From Polaribacter sp. NJDZ03 (GTDB lineage Bacteria; Bacteroidota; Bacteroidia; Flavobacteriales; Flavobacteriaceae): a stretch of DNA of 64,000 nucleotides. The position numbers and the translations under genes are program-made. Every line of letters begins with the position of its first letter. Within the stretch, counting starts at the first letter, position 1. Under the pieces are notes generated by a model that saw only the letters and a program-made list of their open reading frames with translations, made no database searches and had not been told where the DNA came from. The DNA is taken from assembly GCF_019263805.1 (NCBI RefSeq), contig NZ_CP079195.1, positions 809,501 to 873,500 of the forward strand, given 5' to 3'. Of the stretch, positions 17,256 through 25,882 are shown in pieces.

Positions 17256-18101
17256 ATGAGAAAACTTAATTTACCAGTTGAGAATGCCATAGATGTATTT
17301 GATAAATGTATTAGTAAGGTATCAAATACTATTTTAAAAGATAGACTTGAAAATTGCAAACCATCCATTGTAACAGCTGAAGTTGATTATACAACTAAAG
17401 CTTCAATAATTGAGCTTCATACTATAGTACCTCATAATTCAATTAATGGGAATGTTACTAAAGAAGAAATGATAAAAGTATATTCCGATAGGATGGTTGG
17501 AGCTACATCTCCTGGTCGTTATATTTATGATAAATGGAGAGCATCTGCACCTAATAATATTTGTCCTTTATGCGCTCAAAGAACAACAGAAACTTTAGAG
17601 CACCATTTACCAAAAAGTAAATACCCAATATACTCTATAGTACCTATTAACATATTTCCTGCTTGCAGTTCTTGTAATAAAATAAAATTAGACTTAGTAG
17701 TCAACTCTCCTGAAAGAGAACCTATCCATCCGTATTTTGATGATGTGGATGATGAGTTATGGTTAAAAGCAGCAGTTATAGAAACTAAACCTGCTTCAAT
17801 AAAATTTTATACTGTTAAACCAGATAATTGGGATGACATTAAGTATGCAAGGGTTGAAAATCATTTTAGATTATTTGAGTTAGAAAAACTATATGCATCG
17901 CACAGTGCAGAAGAATTGACAATCAATAATTTCAGAATAAATAATTTGTTTGAATCAGGTGGAGTCCTATCTGTTAGAAATTTTCTTGAAGGCAGTTGGT
18001 TAAGCATGAGGAATGCTAATGTAAATTCATGGCAAACGGCTACTTATGAGGCGTTATTTAATTCTAATTGGTATCAAGAAGGTGGTTTTAAGTCTGAATA
18101 A
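17256..18101 (+). CDS. ptuB: Septu-like HNH nuclease PtuB
   Basis: 281 residues with an HNH centre: zinc knuckle ICPLC (Cys103, Cys106), catalytic LEHHLPKSKYP (His116, His117) and second knuckle CSSC (Cys137, Cys140), then Asn-Lys. The LEHHLPKS form is typical of PtuB and retron-linked HNH proteins. It probably cleaves phage or host nucleic acid once released or activated by the upstream ATPase. The C-terminal ~130 residues are of unknown fold. An hsdS-end-like scrap follows at 18146. Confidence 0.8.
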   Translation: MRKLNLPVENAIDVFDKCISKVSNTILKDRLENCKPSIVTAEVDYTTKASIIELHTIVPHNSINGNVTKEEMIKVYSDRMVGATSPGRYIYDKWRASAPNNICPLCAQRTTETLEHHLPKSKYPIYSIVPINIFPACSSCNKIKLDLVVNSPEREPIHPYFDDVDDELWLKAAVIETKPASIKFYTVKPDNWDDIKYARVENHFRLFELEKLYASHSAEELTINNFRINNLFESGGVLSVRNFLEGSWLSMRNANVNSWQTATYEALFNSNWYQEGGFKSE

Positions 18102-18145
18102 TTAAAGAAGGAGAATAAAACTAAGAAGATATTGAACTGTTAAAG

Positions 18146-18175
18146 CAAAGTTTTTTCTTCAATTTTTAAGTAAAG
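18146..18175 (+). pseudogene. Possible third hsdS 3'-end scrap
   Basis: The bases TTAAAGCAAAGT then T-rich sequence and a stop codon resemble 14306-14336 (LLKQS... versus QLKQSVLMEVF). The match is short, so this is a weak call. It sits exactly between the first and second ATPase-HNH cassettes. Confidence 0.3.
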
Positions 18176-18192
18176 AATTAAATTATTGAGAT

Positions 18193-20247
18193 ATGAGTGG
18201 ATTTAAGTTGTTAGGGATAAAAACAAAAGATAGGGTTGGTTTTTCAAAAAAGCCAGATGTTATGGATTATTTAAAGGTTTTAAAAGATAATACTTATTAT
18301 CCTTTTTATTCAAACTATAAATTATCAAAAGATGGAGGAGTCTTGACTCGTGAATCTGTAAATAAAATAGACCTGTATTCTTCTGAGGAGAATGATTTAA
18401 AAATAAATATTTCAGCAATCGTAGGCAAGAACGGTAGTGGAAAAAGTACCTTATTAGAGTTACTTTATTTAGCTAGTTACAATTTAGGATGTAATTACGA
18501 TTTATTAGAAGATTGGGAGCCTAGTGAAATAGAAGAATTTGATGAAAATTGCAAACCGATTAAAAACGGTAAGGATATAACTTGTGAAAGTATAAACCTA
18601 AATTTTGATATTCTTTTTGAGAAAAACAATGAGTTTTATTCGTTACAATTTAGAGGAGCGAAAATCAAACTGCATGTAGGAAGTGAAGAGGAGGAAAATA
18701 AATTTTATTTTGGCATTAAAAATCTATTAAAACTTGACGATAAAAAAGAGCTTTCTCAGCTTTTTTACTCTATTGCTATAAACTACTCTATATATGGACT
18801 AAATTCAAATATCTTAGGTAAGTGGATAAAACCATTGTTTCATAAGAACGATGGATATAAAACACCTTTAGTAATAGGTCCAATGAGAATAGAAGGCAAC
18901 TTTGATATTAATGATGAAATTGAATTTGCATCATATAGATTATTACACAATTTACTTCTAGAGAAAAAAAATAAGAAAACAGATGAAGAAATCTTTATAA
19001 GTGATAATCAATATGTGAAGTGTATTAGGTTTAAAATTAATGAAAAGAAAAACTTATCCAATAAAATTAAATCAACCAATTACCCTGGTATTGCGGGAGA
19101 ATCGAATGGTCTCAAGTTAATTCTTGATCTCCAAGAGATATTTTTTAAGGAGAATTGGATTGCTGAATTAATATTAGCGGAAGGAAATTTACCTTTTCAG
19201 TTACAGATTTCCAATTATATTATCCGTAAAGTAGAAAAAATTTCCAAGACTTATGATGAATACAAAGAAGGATATATAGATGGTGGTGATAATACTGAGT
19301 TCTTAACAAGGCTAAAGACGGATGGTAGCCATATAACGTTTAAATTAAAACAAGCAATAAATTTTTTAAGGTTATCTTCTGACGTATATAATGGAGAAAA
19401 TCCGTGGTTACCTTTAAAAATAGAAAAAGATAATATTGATTTTTCATTAGATGAGTTACTGATTTGGATGAAATGTGAAAAAGAAGATGATTTGATAACA
19501 CTAATTCCACCCTCAATTTTTTCTTTTGACATTATTCTTTCTGATAAAACCGAAATTTCAGTATCAAATTCAAAACCTTCTTTTAATGGTTTAAGTTCTG
19601 GAGAGCAACAAATGATTCATTCTATACAAACGGTACTATATCATTTATATAATATACAATCAGTTCATAAAAGTAATGATGAGAGGCTTTCTTACGAGTA
19701 TATTAACGTGATTTTTGATGAAATTGAATTGTATTTTCACCCCGATTACCAGCGTAAATTTATATCAGAATTATTAAAGTCGATTAAGAGACAAGGTTTT
19801 AACAATAAGGTAGGGATTAAAGCTTTAAATATTGTTTTTTCAACTCATTCTCCATTTATACTATCTGACATACCAAATCAAAATATTTTAAGATTAATCA
19901 AAGGAGAACCTAAGGAGTCAAATCCTATGGAACAAACATTTGGAGCAAATATTTATGATCTTTTAGACAATGAATTTTTTATGGAGAATGGCTTTATTGG
20001 AGAGCATGCAATGTTTAAAATAAAGGAAGTTTTAGATTATATAGCTAGCAAGAAATATGATGAAACGAAGCATGATTATTTTTTAGAACTTACTAATATT
20101 ATAGGAGACGAAATAATTAATCAAAAATTAAATCAGTTACTATATGATTTATACATTAGTTCAATAGATGAAAATCAGCGAAAAATTATTCAATTAAAAC
20201 TAAAACAAAAACAAATTGAAGAACAGTTGAAAAAACTTGAAGAATAA
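18193..20247 (+). CDS. AAA/ABC-type defence ATPase (second ATPase-HNH pair)
   Basis: 684 residues. Walker A is VGKNGSGKSTLLEL (residues ~77-90), the signature is LSSGEQQMIHS, Walker B is VIFDEIELYFHP, and the H-switch is IVFSTHSPFIL. A ~350-residue insertion separates the two ATPase halves, as in SMC/RecF-like defence ATPases. The stop overlaps the next start as TAATG, so the HNH protein is translationally coupled. It is not closely similar to the PtuA at 15741: its N-terminal domain is shorter and its core different. It opens a run of seven genes with almost no gaps up to 29312. The C-terminal 40 residues form a coiled coil. Confidence 0.8.
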   Translation: MSGFKLLGIKTKDRVGFSKKPDVMDYLKVLKDNTYYPFYSNYKLSKDGGVLTRESVNKIDLYSSEENDLKINISAIVGKNGSGKSTLLELLYLASYNLGCNYDLLEDWEPSEIEEFDENCKPIKNGKDITCESINLNFDILFEKNNEFYSLQFRGAKIKLHVGSEEEENKFYFGIKNLLKLDDKKELSQLFYSIAINYSIYGLNSNILGKWIKPLFHKNDGYKTPLVIGPMRIEGNFDINDEIEFASYRLLHNLLLEKKNKKTDEEIFISDNQYVKCIRFKINEKKNLSNKIKSTNYPGIAGESNGLKLILDLQEIFFKENWIAELILAEGNLPFQLQISNYIIRKVEKISKTYDEYKEGYIDGGDNTEFLTRLKTDGSHITFKLKQAINFLRLSSDVYNGENPWLPLKIEKDNIDFSLDELLIWMKCEKEDDLITLIPPSIFSFDIILSDKTEISVSNSKPSFNGLSSGEQQMIHSIQTVLYHLYNIQSVHKSNDERLSYEYINVIFDEIELYFHPDYQRKFISELLKSIKRQGFNNKVGIKALNIVFSTHSPFILSDIPNQNILRLIKGEPKESNPMEQTFGANIYDLLDNEFFMENGFIGEHAMFKIKEVLDYIASKKYDETKHDYFLELTNIIGDEIINQKLNQLLYDLYISSIDENQRKIIQLKLKQKQIEEQLKKLEE

Positions 20248-21467
20248 TGGTTAGTATCTCAGATAAAATATTATTATCAGCAAGCATTCAACATGCTAAA
20301 TACATCTCTGAAATTTTTAGTTTAAAAAAAGAGGTATTAAAACTATGTTTACACTATTCTAATTTAAGATCTAAATCTCATAAGAAGCAATTTGATTTAG
20401 ATTTAGCAAAAATTAATGGTTCTGATATTGTTAAAGTACAGTCAATCAATTGGTTTTTAAAGAAATCAACAAAAAAAACTAAAAAAGTAAAAGGAGAATA
20501 TCGAAATATTAAAACTATAACTAAAACTGATAATTTTTTCATTTCAAAATTCCGTTTATTTCCAAATAACGTAAATACCATAAATGAATTAACAAAACAA
20601 TTAAATTATTTCAACACCACTAGAATAGGTGATTTATTAATTGGTAAACCTTCTTTTTTAATAAAAGAAAGTGATAATTATAAGTTAGCCTTTAGTAAAA
20701 AGCAAAACACAATAATAACACAACAGACAAAAAGATTAATAAGTTTTCTTTTTGATTATTCTGAGTTTTCTATAAAAAATAGTTCGATGTATTCTCTAAA
20801 TTGGGGTGCGTACAAATTAACAGACGCCTTAGGTGTTCGTTCTTGTCTATACTGTAATAGAAATTACACGTTAACTGTAACGAATTGTGGTGAAAAAATA
20901 ATTCGCCCAGAATTAGACCATTTCTTTCCTCAATCTAAGTATCCTCTATTAACTCTTTCTTTCTATAACTTAATACCTAGTTGTCATATTTGTAATTCTA
21001 ATCTGAAAGGAAAAATACCATTTGAATTAACTACCCATTTTCATCCTTACTTAAGTAGTTTTGAAAAAGAAAACGCAAAATTCACATATGAACCTAAAAA
21101 TCCACTAGCATTTTTTGGAGATAAAAGAGGGCTTAAGTTAAAAATAGATACTTCAAATTTATTAAGAAATGATAATAGAATAAAAAAGAATATTGAGATA
21201 TTCAAGTTAGATTATATATATAATGATTATCAAGACATAGTAGATGGGTTTATTAATTTGCAAAGAAAAACTAACAAGAAAAAAATAAAAGATATTTATA
21301 GAAACGTTTTTGTTGATAATGCTGGTAAGCGATGGAGTTATGGAGAACAAGAGCTTTATGAATTAGCTATTCGTAATCATTATAATCCAGATGATTTTAA
21401 TAAAAAACCTTTAGCAAAATTTGAAAAAGATATTGCAAAAGAGTTAGGGTTAATTAAAAAAAAATAA
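20247..21467 (+). CDS. HNH nuclease partner of the second ATPase
   Basis: 406 residues. A ~190-residue basic N-terminal part precedes the HNH centre: SCLYCNRNY (Cys200, Cys203), ELDHFFPQSKYPLL (Asp224, His225) and SCHICN (Cys246, Cys249). This is the same nuclease class as the PtuB at 17256 but with a much longer N-terminus and DH in place of HH. Nuclease action under control of the ATPase is inferred from the coupling. It ends three bases before the GIY-YIG gene. Confidence 0.78.
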   Translation: MVSISDKILLSASIQHAKYISEIFSLKKEVLKLCLHYSNLRSKSHKKQFDLDLAKINGSDIVKVQSINWFLKKSTKKTKKVKGEYRNIKTITKTDNFFISKFRLFPNNVNTINELTKQLNYFNTTRIGDLLIGKPSFLIKESDNYKLAFSKKQNTIITQQTKRLISFLFDYSEFSIKNSSMYSLNWGAYKLTDALGVRSCLYCNRNYTLTVTNCGEKIIRPELDHFFPQSKYPLLTLSFYNLIPSCHICNSNLKGKIPFELTTHFHPYLSSFEKENAKFTYEPKNPLAFFGDKRGLKLKIDTSNLLRNDNRIKKNIEIFKLDYIYNDYQDIVDGFINLQRKTNKKKIKDIYRNVFVDNAGKRWSYGEQELYELAIRNHYNPDDFNKKPLAKFEKDIAKELGLIKKK

Positions 21468-21470
21468 AAA

Positions 21471-22304
21471 ATGAGACCACAAACCATACAAATATTTTTG
21501 CCAGACGGTTCGCCAACCAGTATCCGTGAAGCAGAAATAACCAATAGATTAGTAAAAGCTATTTTGTTTCCTAGAAATAAAATGCAAGAAGTTGTTAAGC
21601 GTGAAATGGTTTATTTTACAGGAGTATATTTTTTGTTCGGCAATACAGAAGATGGAGTAAAACCCAAAGTATATATTGGAGAAGGAGAAGATTGTTTTAC
21701 ACGCATACAATCTCACAACCGTAAAAAAGACTTCTGGACACATTGCGTTATTATATCTACTAAAACAGATGAGTACACGAAAACAGATGGTAAATATTTA
21801 GAGCATTATTGTCTAAGTAAAGCCAAAGAGATTGGTCGTTATGTTATAGATAATGATACAGGTTCTAAAAAGCCATCGATTTCAGAAAGTAGAGAGTATG
21901 ATTTATTAGATAATTTTGATACAGCCAAAATATTATTAGCCACTTTAGGGTATCCAATTTTTGAAGATAAAAGACAAGGATCTAAAAAGGAGGTGTATTA
22001 TTGTAAAGGCAAAGATGCATCGGCTCAAGGTATATTGACAAACGAAGGTTTCTTAATTTATAAAGGAGGTCGTTGTACTATACAAGAAACAAAATCAATT
22101 GATTCTTGGATTTCAAGGTTACGTACACAACTTATAAATGACTCAATTTTAATTGAAGAAAATGGTCAATATGTTTTTCAATCTGATTATCTATTTAATT
22201 CTTTAAGTGCTGCAGCTACAACTGTTTTAGCTAGAGCTGCTAATGGTTGGACATCATGGAAAGATAAAACTGGTAAAACTTTGGATGAATTAAAAAGAAA
22301 ATAA
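21471..22304 (+). CDS. GIY-YIG nuclease with DUF4357-like C-terminus
   Basis: 277 residues. The GIY-YIG motif is present as TGVYFLFG and VYIGEG (residues ~50-78), with downstream Arg in FTRIQSHNRKKDFW and a Glu in YLEHYC, so the catalytic set looks complete. The C-terminal ~120 residues (GILTNEGFLIYKGG onward) match the DUF4357 pattern. GIY-YIG/DUF4357 proteins occur in restriction-like clusters. It is three bases from the HNH gene and abuts the next gene with no gap, so it is probably cotranscribed with both. Confidence 0.8.
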   Translation: MRPQTIQIFLPDGSPTSIREAEITNRLVKAILFPRNKMQEVVKREMVYFTGVYFLFGNTEDGVKPKVYIGEGEDCFTRIQSHNRKKDFWTHCVIISTKTDEYTKTDGKYLEHYCLSKAKEIGRYVIDNDTGSKKPSISESREYDLLDNFDTAKILLATLGYPIFEDKRQGSKKEVYYCKGKDASAQGILTNEGFLIYKGGRCTIQETKSIDSWISRLRTQLINDSILIEENGQYVFQSDYLFNSLSAAATTVLARAANGWTSWKDKTGKTLDELKRK

Positions 22305-22700
22305 ATGATGTGTAATTATAACGATTATGGAGAAGTCGCTATAAAAGCGGCTAAAGCAAAAGGAACACCAGAAGAGAATTGGTTAAAAGAAGTGAAAAAA
22401 ACTTTTATCAATTCCGTAAGTTCTCAGAAAAAAAGTTGCCCGAAAAGCGCTTTTTTAGGCTTGTGTGAAAAAGGTCTAATAAAAGGAATACCTGAAGGAA
22501 AATACACTAGGTCTATTGACAATAAAGCATATGCTGTAAAAGCTATTGAAATATTAAGAAACAACACAGAAACTACTTATACGCCAAAAGAACTTTGGAT
22601 AAAAGTCAAAATAGAATTATTAATTTTAAAAAAAGATCATAACTCACAAATGGATGTTGTTTTGGCACTTTGGAATGAAGGATTGATTGAGATATTATAA
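22305..22700 (+). CDS. DUF6979-like small protein, copy 1
   Basis: 131 residues of unknown function. The core (KSCPKSAFLGLCEKGLIKGI, YTPKELW, NSQMDVVLALWNEGLI) is shared along its length with the protein at 45264. The C-terminal half looks like a small winged-helix domain. I place it near DUF6979 by memory of the conserved FLGLCE...GI pattern; a profile search is needed to confirm. Both copies sit inside multi-gene defence operons, here between a GIY-YIG nuclease and the PLD-helicase genes. This suggests an adaptor or regulator role rather than catalysis. Confidence 0.65.
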   Translation: MMCNYNDYGEVAIKAAKAKGTPEENWLKEVKKTFINSVSSQKKSCPKSAFLGLCEKGLIKGIPEGKYTRSIDNKAYAVKAIEILRNNTETTYTPKELWIKVKIELLILKKDHNSQMDVVLALWNEGLIEIL

Positions 22701-22731
22701 GGTTTAAAACTAAAATAATAATAAAAAGTAT

Positions 22732-23895
22732 ATGTTTTTCTTAACAGAACAAGACCCCAATTTCAGAATTAAAGGTTCAAGAGATCCATTAGGTTTTCAA
22801 CCTATATGGCAATCTTTGGGTAGAACAGTTGTAAAGTATTTATCTACAGTTTCTATTAATTTAAAAGATTTCCAAATTTTATCGTATGCGTGGTACTTTT
22901 ATGGAGATAGGGATCCAAAATATTTTTTAAAATTCTTTACTAAGTTTGAACAAGCTTTTGGTTTTGCTAGAGGAGAATACTTAAAAGATGATCGTTTTAA
23001 TGGTATTGATTTTGTTAGAAAAAATTTAAACAAAAATATATTTCACTTTAGTAATAAAAGCGAACATACACTTTTAAGTAATCAAAAAAGTTATGGTATT
23101 TATGGTAAATATAACAGACCATATACCGAAATGAGAATAAAAGAACATATCGATTTTAAAGAAGTGATGGAAACTTCATTAAAAGGTAAGGTTAACTATA
23201 GCCTTTTAGAGCAGTATATAAACCGCCTGTATTCTGAAAACGTATCCGAATTTACAAAGCAAGAATTACAAATTTTTTCAGATTGCGTAAAAACAATTAC
23301 AAAAGAGGAAAGAACATTTTATAAAAAGCTAATTTTAGAAACAGAAGAAGGTCATGTTCAGAATGATATATTCAATTTATTTGAATCTGATTCTGAGTTT
23401 GTAAAAATGGAGAGCTTTAATCTTTACAGCTTTATTGATGCTATAAATACAAAAACAAATTCTGAAGGATTAAAAACTAACTTATTAAAGATTAGAAATG
23501 CAGAGCAAGTTTTAGCGCCTTACTCCTACCTATTTAGAACTTTACAATCAGAGCCAACTTGGACAGTTAATAGTATTGAGAATGCTCCTATTTTTAAGTG
23601 GTTTCCAGATAGTTTAGATTATATTTTTAACCATACTGTTCTCGATGATTTAAACAAATGCTTTAAAGAGAATTGTTATAATATGGCTTTAGCTGTAATA
23701 AATAGAAACAAAGCCATAAGTGATAGTAGAAAAAATTCAGCTTGGATTAAACAAGAAGGAAACACTGTAATTATTTGTTATGCTGACGGAGCAAGAATTA
23801 TTAGAGAGTTTGATTACAATACATCTTTTGAAAATAATTATTTTTTACCAACATACATTTCTTTGTATAAGCAAATTATGTTAAGCAATGACTAA
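22732..23895 (+). CDS. DUF6361-like protein linked to PLD and helicase
   Basis: 387 residues, mostly helical, with the N-terminus MFFLTEQDPNFRIKGSRDPL that is typical of proteins encoded with PLD/helicase pairs and annotated DUF6361. No catalytic motif is visible. It overlaps the PLD gene by eight bases. A role in target recognition or complex assembly is inference from the fixed gene neighbourhood. Confidence 0.65.
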   Translation: MFFLTEQDPNFRIKGSRDPLGFQPIWQSLGRTVVKYLSTVSINLKDFQILSYAWYFYGDRDPKYFLKFFTKFEQAFGFARGEYLKDDRFNGIDFVRKNLNKNIFHFSNKSEHTLLSNQKSYGIYGKYNRPYTEMRIKEHIDFKEVMETSLKGKVNYSLLEQYINRLYSENVSEFTKQELQIFSDCVKTITKEERTFYKKLILETEEGHVQNDIFNLFESDSEFVKMESFNLYSFIDAINTKTNSEGLKTNLLKIRNAEQVLAPYSYLFRTLQSEPTWTVNSIENAPIFKWFPDSLDYIFNHTVLDDLNKCFKENCYNMALAVINRNKAISDSRKNSAWIKQEGNTVIICYADGARIIREFDYNTSFENNYFLPTYISLYKQIMLSND

Positions 23896-25882
23896 ATACG
23901 TATTAGCAGAACATTTAAAGGAAGAATTAAACGGAAGAAGAGTTAAGGCTGCTGTTTTTCATACATTCAATTTTGATTCTGAGTTTTTTGAAAACTATTT
24001 ACTGCCATTATTTTTACCAGATATTCCGTTTGGAGATAACAAAATTCAAAATACAATACTTTGGAAAAAATTTCAGCACGATTTACCGCCTATTACTGTG
24101 TATTGTGATTTTCATGCAAAAACACAGAGAGGAATTCATTTAAACTATTTAGTACGACCAATTGATGTTCCTAAACATAAAAATGGTTTTAAACCGTGTT
24201 ACCATCCAAAACATAGTTTTATTCTATTAGAAGATAATGAACTAATAGTAATTACTGGTTCTAATAATTTAACAGAAGCTGGTTGGTGTAGTAACCTAGA
24301 AGGTGTCAATTTTTTTAAATTGAAAAGTAAGGTGTATTATCCACGTACTTTTAAAGACCAGTTAAAAAAATTTAATCGTCATGTTAGAGGTCATTTTTAT
24401 CATGATGATTTTAGAAATGAAGATACTTTAAGTAAAGCAGATATCTTATTAGAGCGTTTCTTTAAAGCACAAGGTTATACAAAGGAAGTTTCTACAGAAT
24501 ATTTTGATACCATTTCAGATTACAGTTTCCATAGCTTTAAAGATTATATTAAAAATATTAAAGAACGATTAAATAATAATGAACCCTTTGAAAAAGTAGA
24601 AGTTGTATCTCCTTATTTTTCAAAGGGAATGGTGTTATTTAACGACTTAAAAGGAGTTACTGGATGTGAGGATATTAGTCTGTCTATTCCTTTTGAAAAT
24701 ACAAATTTAGTAGCTTTAGATCAATCCTTATTTGAAGAAGTGGAGTCTCAAGGTTTTCAATGGAAATCTATAATAGCAATTAATGACACTAAAGGCTATC
24801 GTTTTAATCACTCAAAAATATATCAATTTGTTGGAAATAAACATGTTTTTACTATTGTTGGTTCTGTAAATTTTACCAATATGGCTTGGAAAGGTGTTAA
24901 AGCAGGAGGTAATTACGAATCTGCAATACTTTACTCCAATCCTAAGGATGATTTTAAAAGTTTATTACAATCGTGCTCTTTAGATAATTTAACATTCTCA
25001 GGGCATAGTGAAGAAGAGAAGGTTCCAGACAAAAGAGAAGATGCTTTTATGCTCAGTTTTGTTTTAGATTGGAGTTTAAAAACTTTAGAGATTATTAATT
25101 ATGATGAGCCTAACCAAAAAGGTGAAATTGAATTTGATAATTTAAATTCTTTACAAATAAATAGATCAAGAAAAGTAAAGTTAAATGATGATTATATACG
25201 TTCGTTATCTAACAATCCTATTTTAAAAGTAAAACCTTCAAAACATCAATATTATTTTTATTATTACCTAACTCATAAAAACATTGAGGCAAAACCATTG
25301 CCAGAACACCTTAATCTTAATGATGCTGAATTACTCCAGTTATGGCTGGAACTGGATACTACAAAAGACAATGCAACAACACTTAGAATTATAGATAGTT
25401 TTATTGACCGTATTACAGATGAGGCAGGAGATATTAAAGATGATGAGTTAAAGGTTACAAGTAGCACGCTTAATATTATGGCTACCCATTTAAGTGGTTT
25501 AATAAAACTACAAAAGCGCATGTTTGCACAAGGTAGAACTATATCTGAAAAGAAGACTAATAGAACATTAAGAGATTATTACCTTTTTACTAATAATGTA
25601 GATACAATTATTGGCTATAGAAATTTGATAGCTAAAATGTTTACCGATGGCAAACTAAATGCTGGATTTTATTGGTTGCTCTTGAATGTTATTTATATGT
25701 TTTTTTATAAAGATTTAAGTGATAGTGATTTTGAAGATGACTTGGATTATATTAAAATAAAGGATATTCGAAAAACACTAAAGACAAATATTAAAAAAGT
25801 AGCAAATGAAATAGTTAAAGGTAATTTAACGGAAAAACACTTAAAATGGACTTTAAAAATGTTGAAGAATGATATTAAGTGA
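23888..25882 (+). CDS. Large two-HKD phospholipase D-like protein
   Basis: 664 residues with two PLD half-sites. The first is YHPKHSFILL ... TGSNNLTEAG (residues ~106-135). The second is FNHSKIYQF ... VGSVNFTNMAW (~310-340). Both His and Lys are present, so the enzyme could work as a monomeric nuclease. A long helical C-terminal part has no motif I recognise. It overlaps both neighbours (8 and 14 bases), so tight translational coupling of DUF6361, PLD and helicase is likely. PLD-helicase pairs also occur in DISARM and related systems, but the other DISARM markers (DrmB/DUF1998 and a methylase in the same operon) are not seen here. Confidence 0.8.
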   Translation: MTKYVLAEHLKEELNGRRVKAAVFHTFNFDSEFFENYLLPLFLPDIPFGDNKIQNTILWKKFQHDLPPITVYCDFHAKTQRGIHLNYLVRPIDVPKHKNGFKPCYHPKHSFILLEDNELIVITGSNNLTEAGWCSNLEGVNFFKLKSKVYYPRTFKDQLKKFNRHVRGHFYHDDFRNEDTLSKADILLERFFKAQGYTKEVSTEYFDTISDYSFHSFKDYIKNIKERLNNNEPFEKVEVVSPYFSKGMVLFNDLKGVTGCEDISLSIPFENTNLVALDQSLFEEVESQGFQWKSIIAINDTKGYRFNHSKIYQFVGNKHVFTIVGSVNFTNMAWKGVKAGGNYESAILYSNPKDDFKSLLQSCSLDNLTFSGHSEEEKVPDKREDAFMLSFVLDWSLKTLEIINYDEPNQKGEIEFDNLNSLQINRSRKVKLNDDYIRSLSNNPILKVKPSKHQYYFYYYLTHKNIEAKPLPEHLNLNDAELLQLWLELDTTKDNATTLRIIDSFIDRITDEAGDIKDDELKVTSSTLNIMATHLSGLIKLQKRMFAQGRTISEKKTNRTLRDYYLFTNNVDTIIGYRNLIAKMFTDGKLNAGFYWLLLNVIYMFFYKDLSDSDFEDDLDYIKIKDIRKTLKTNIKKVANEIVKGNLTEKHLKWTLKMLKNDIK

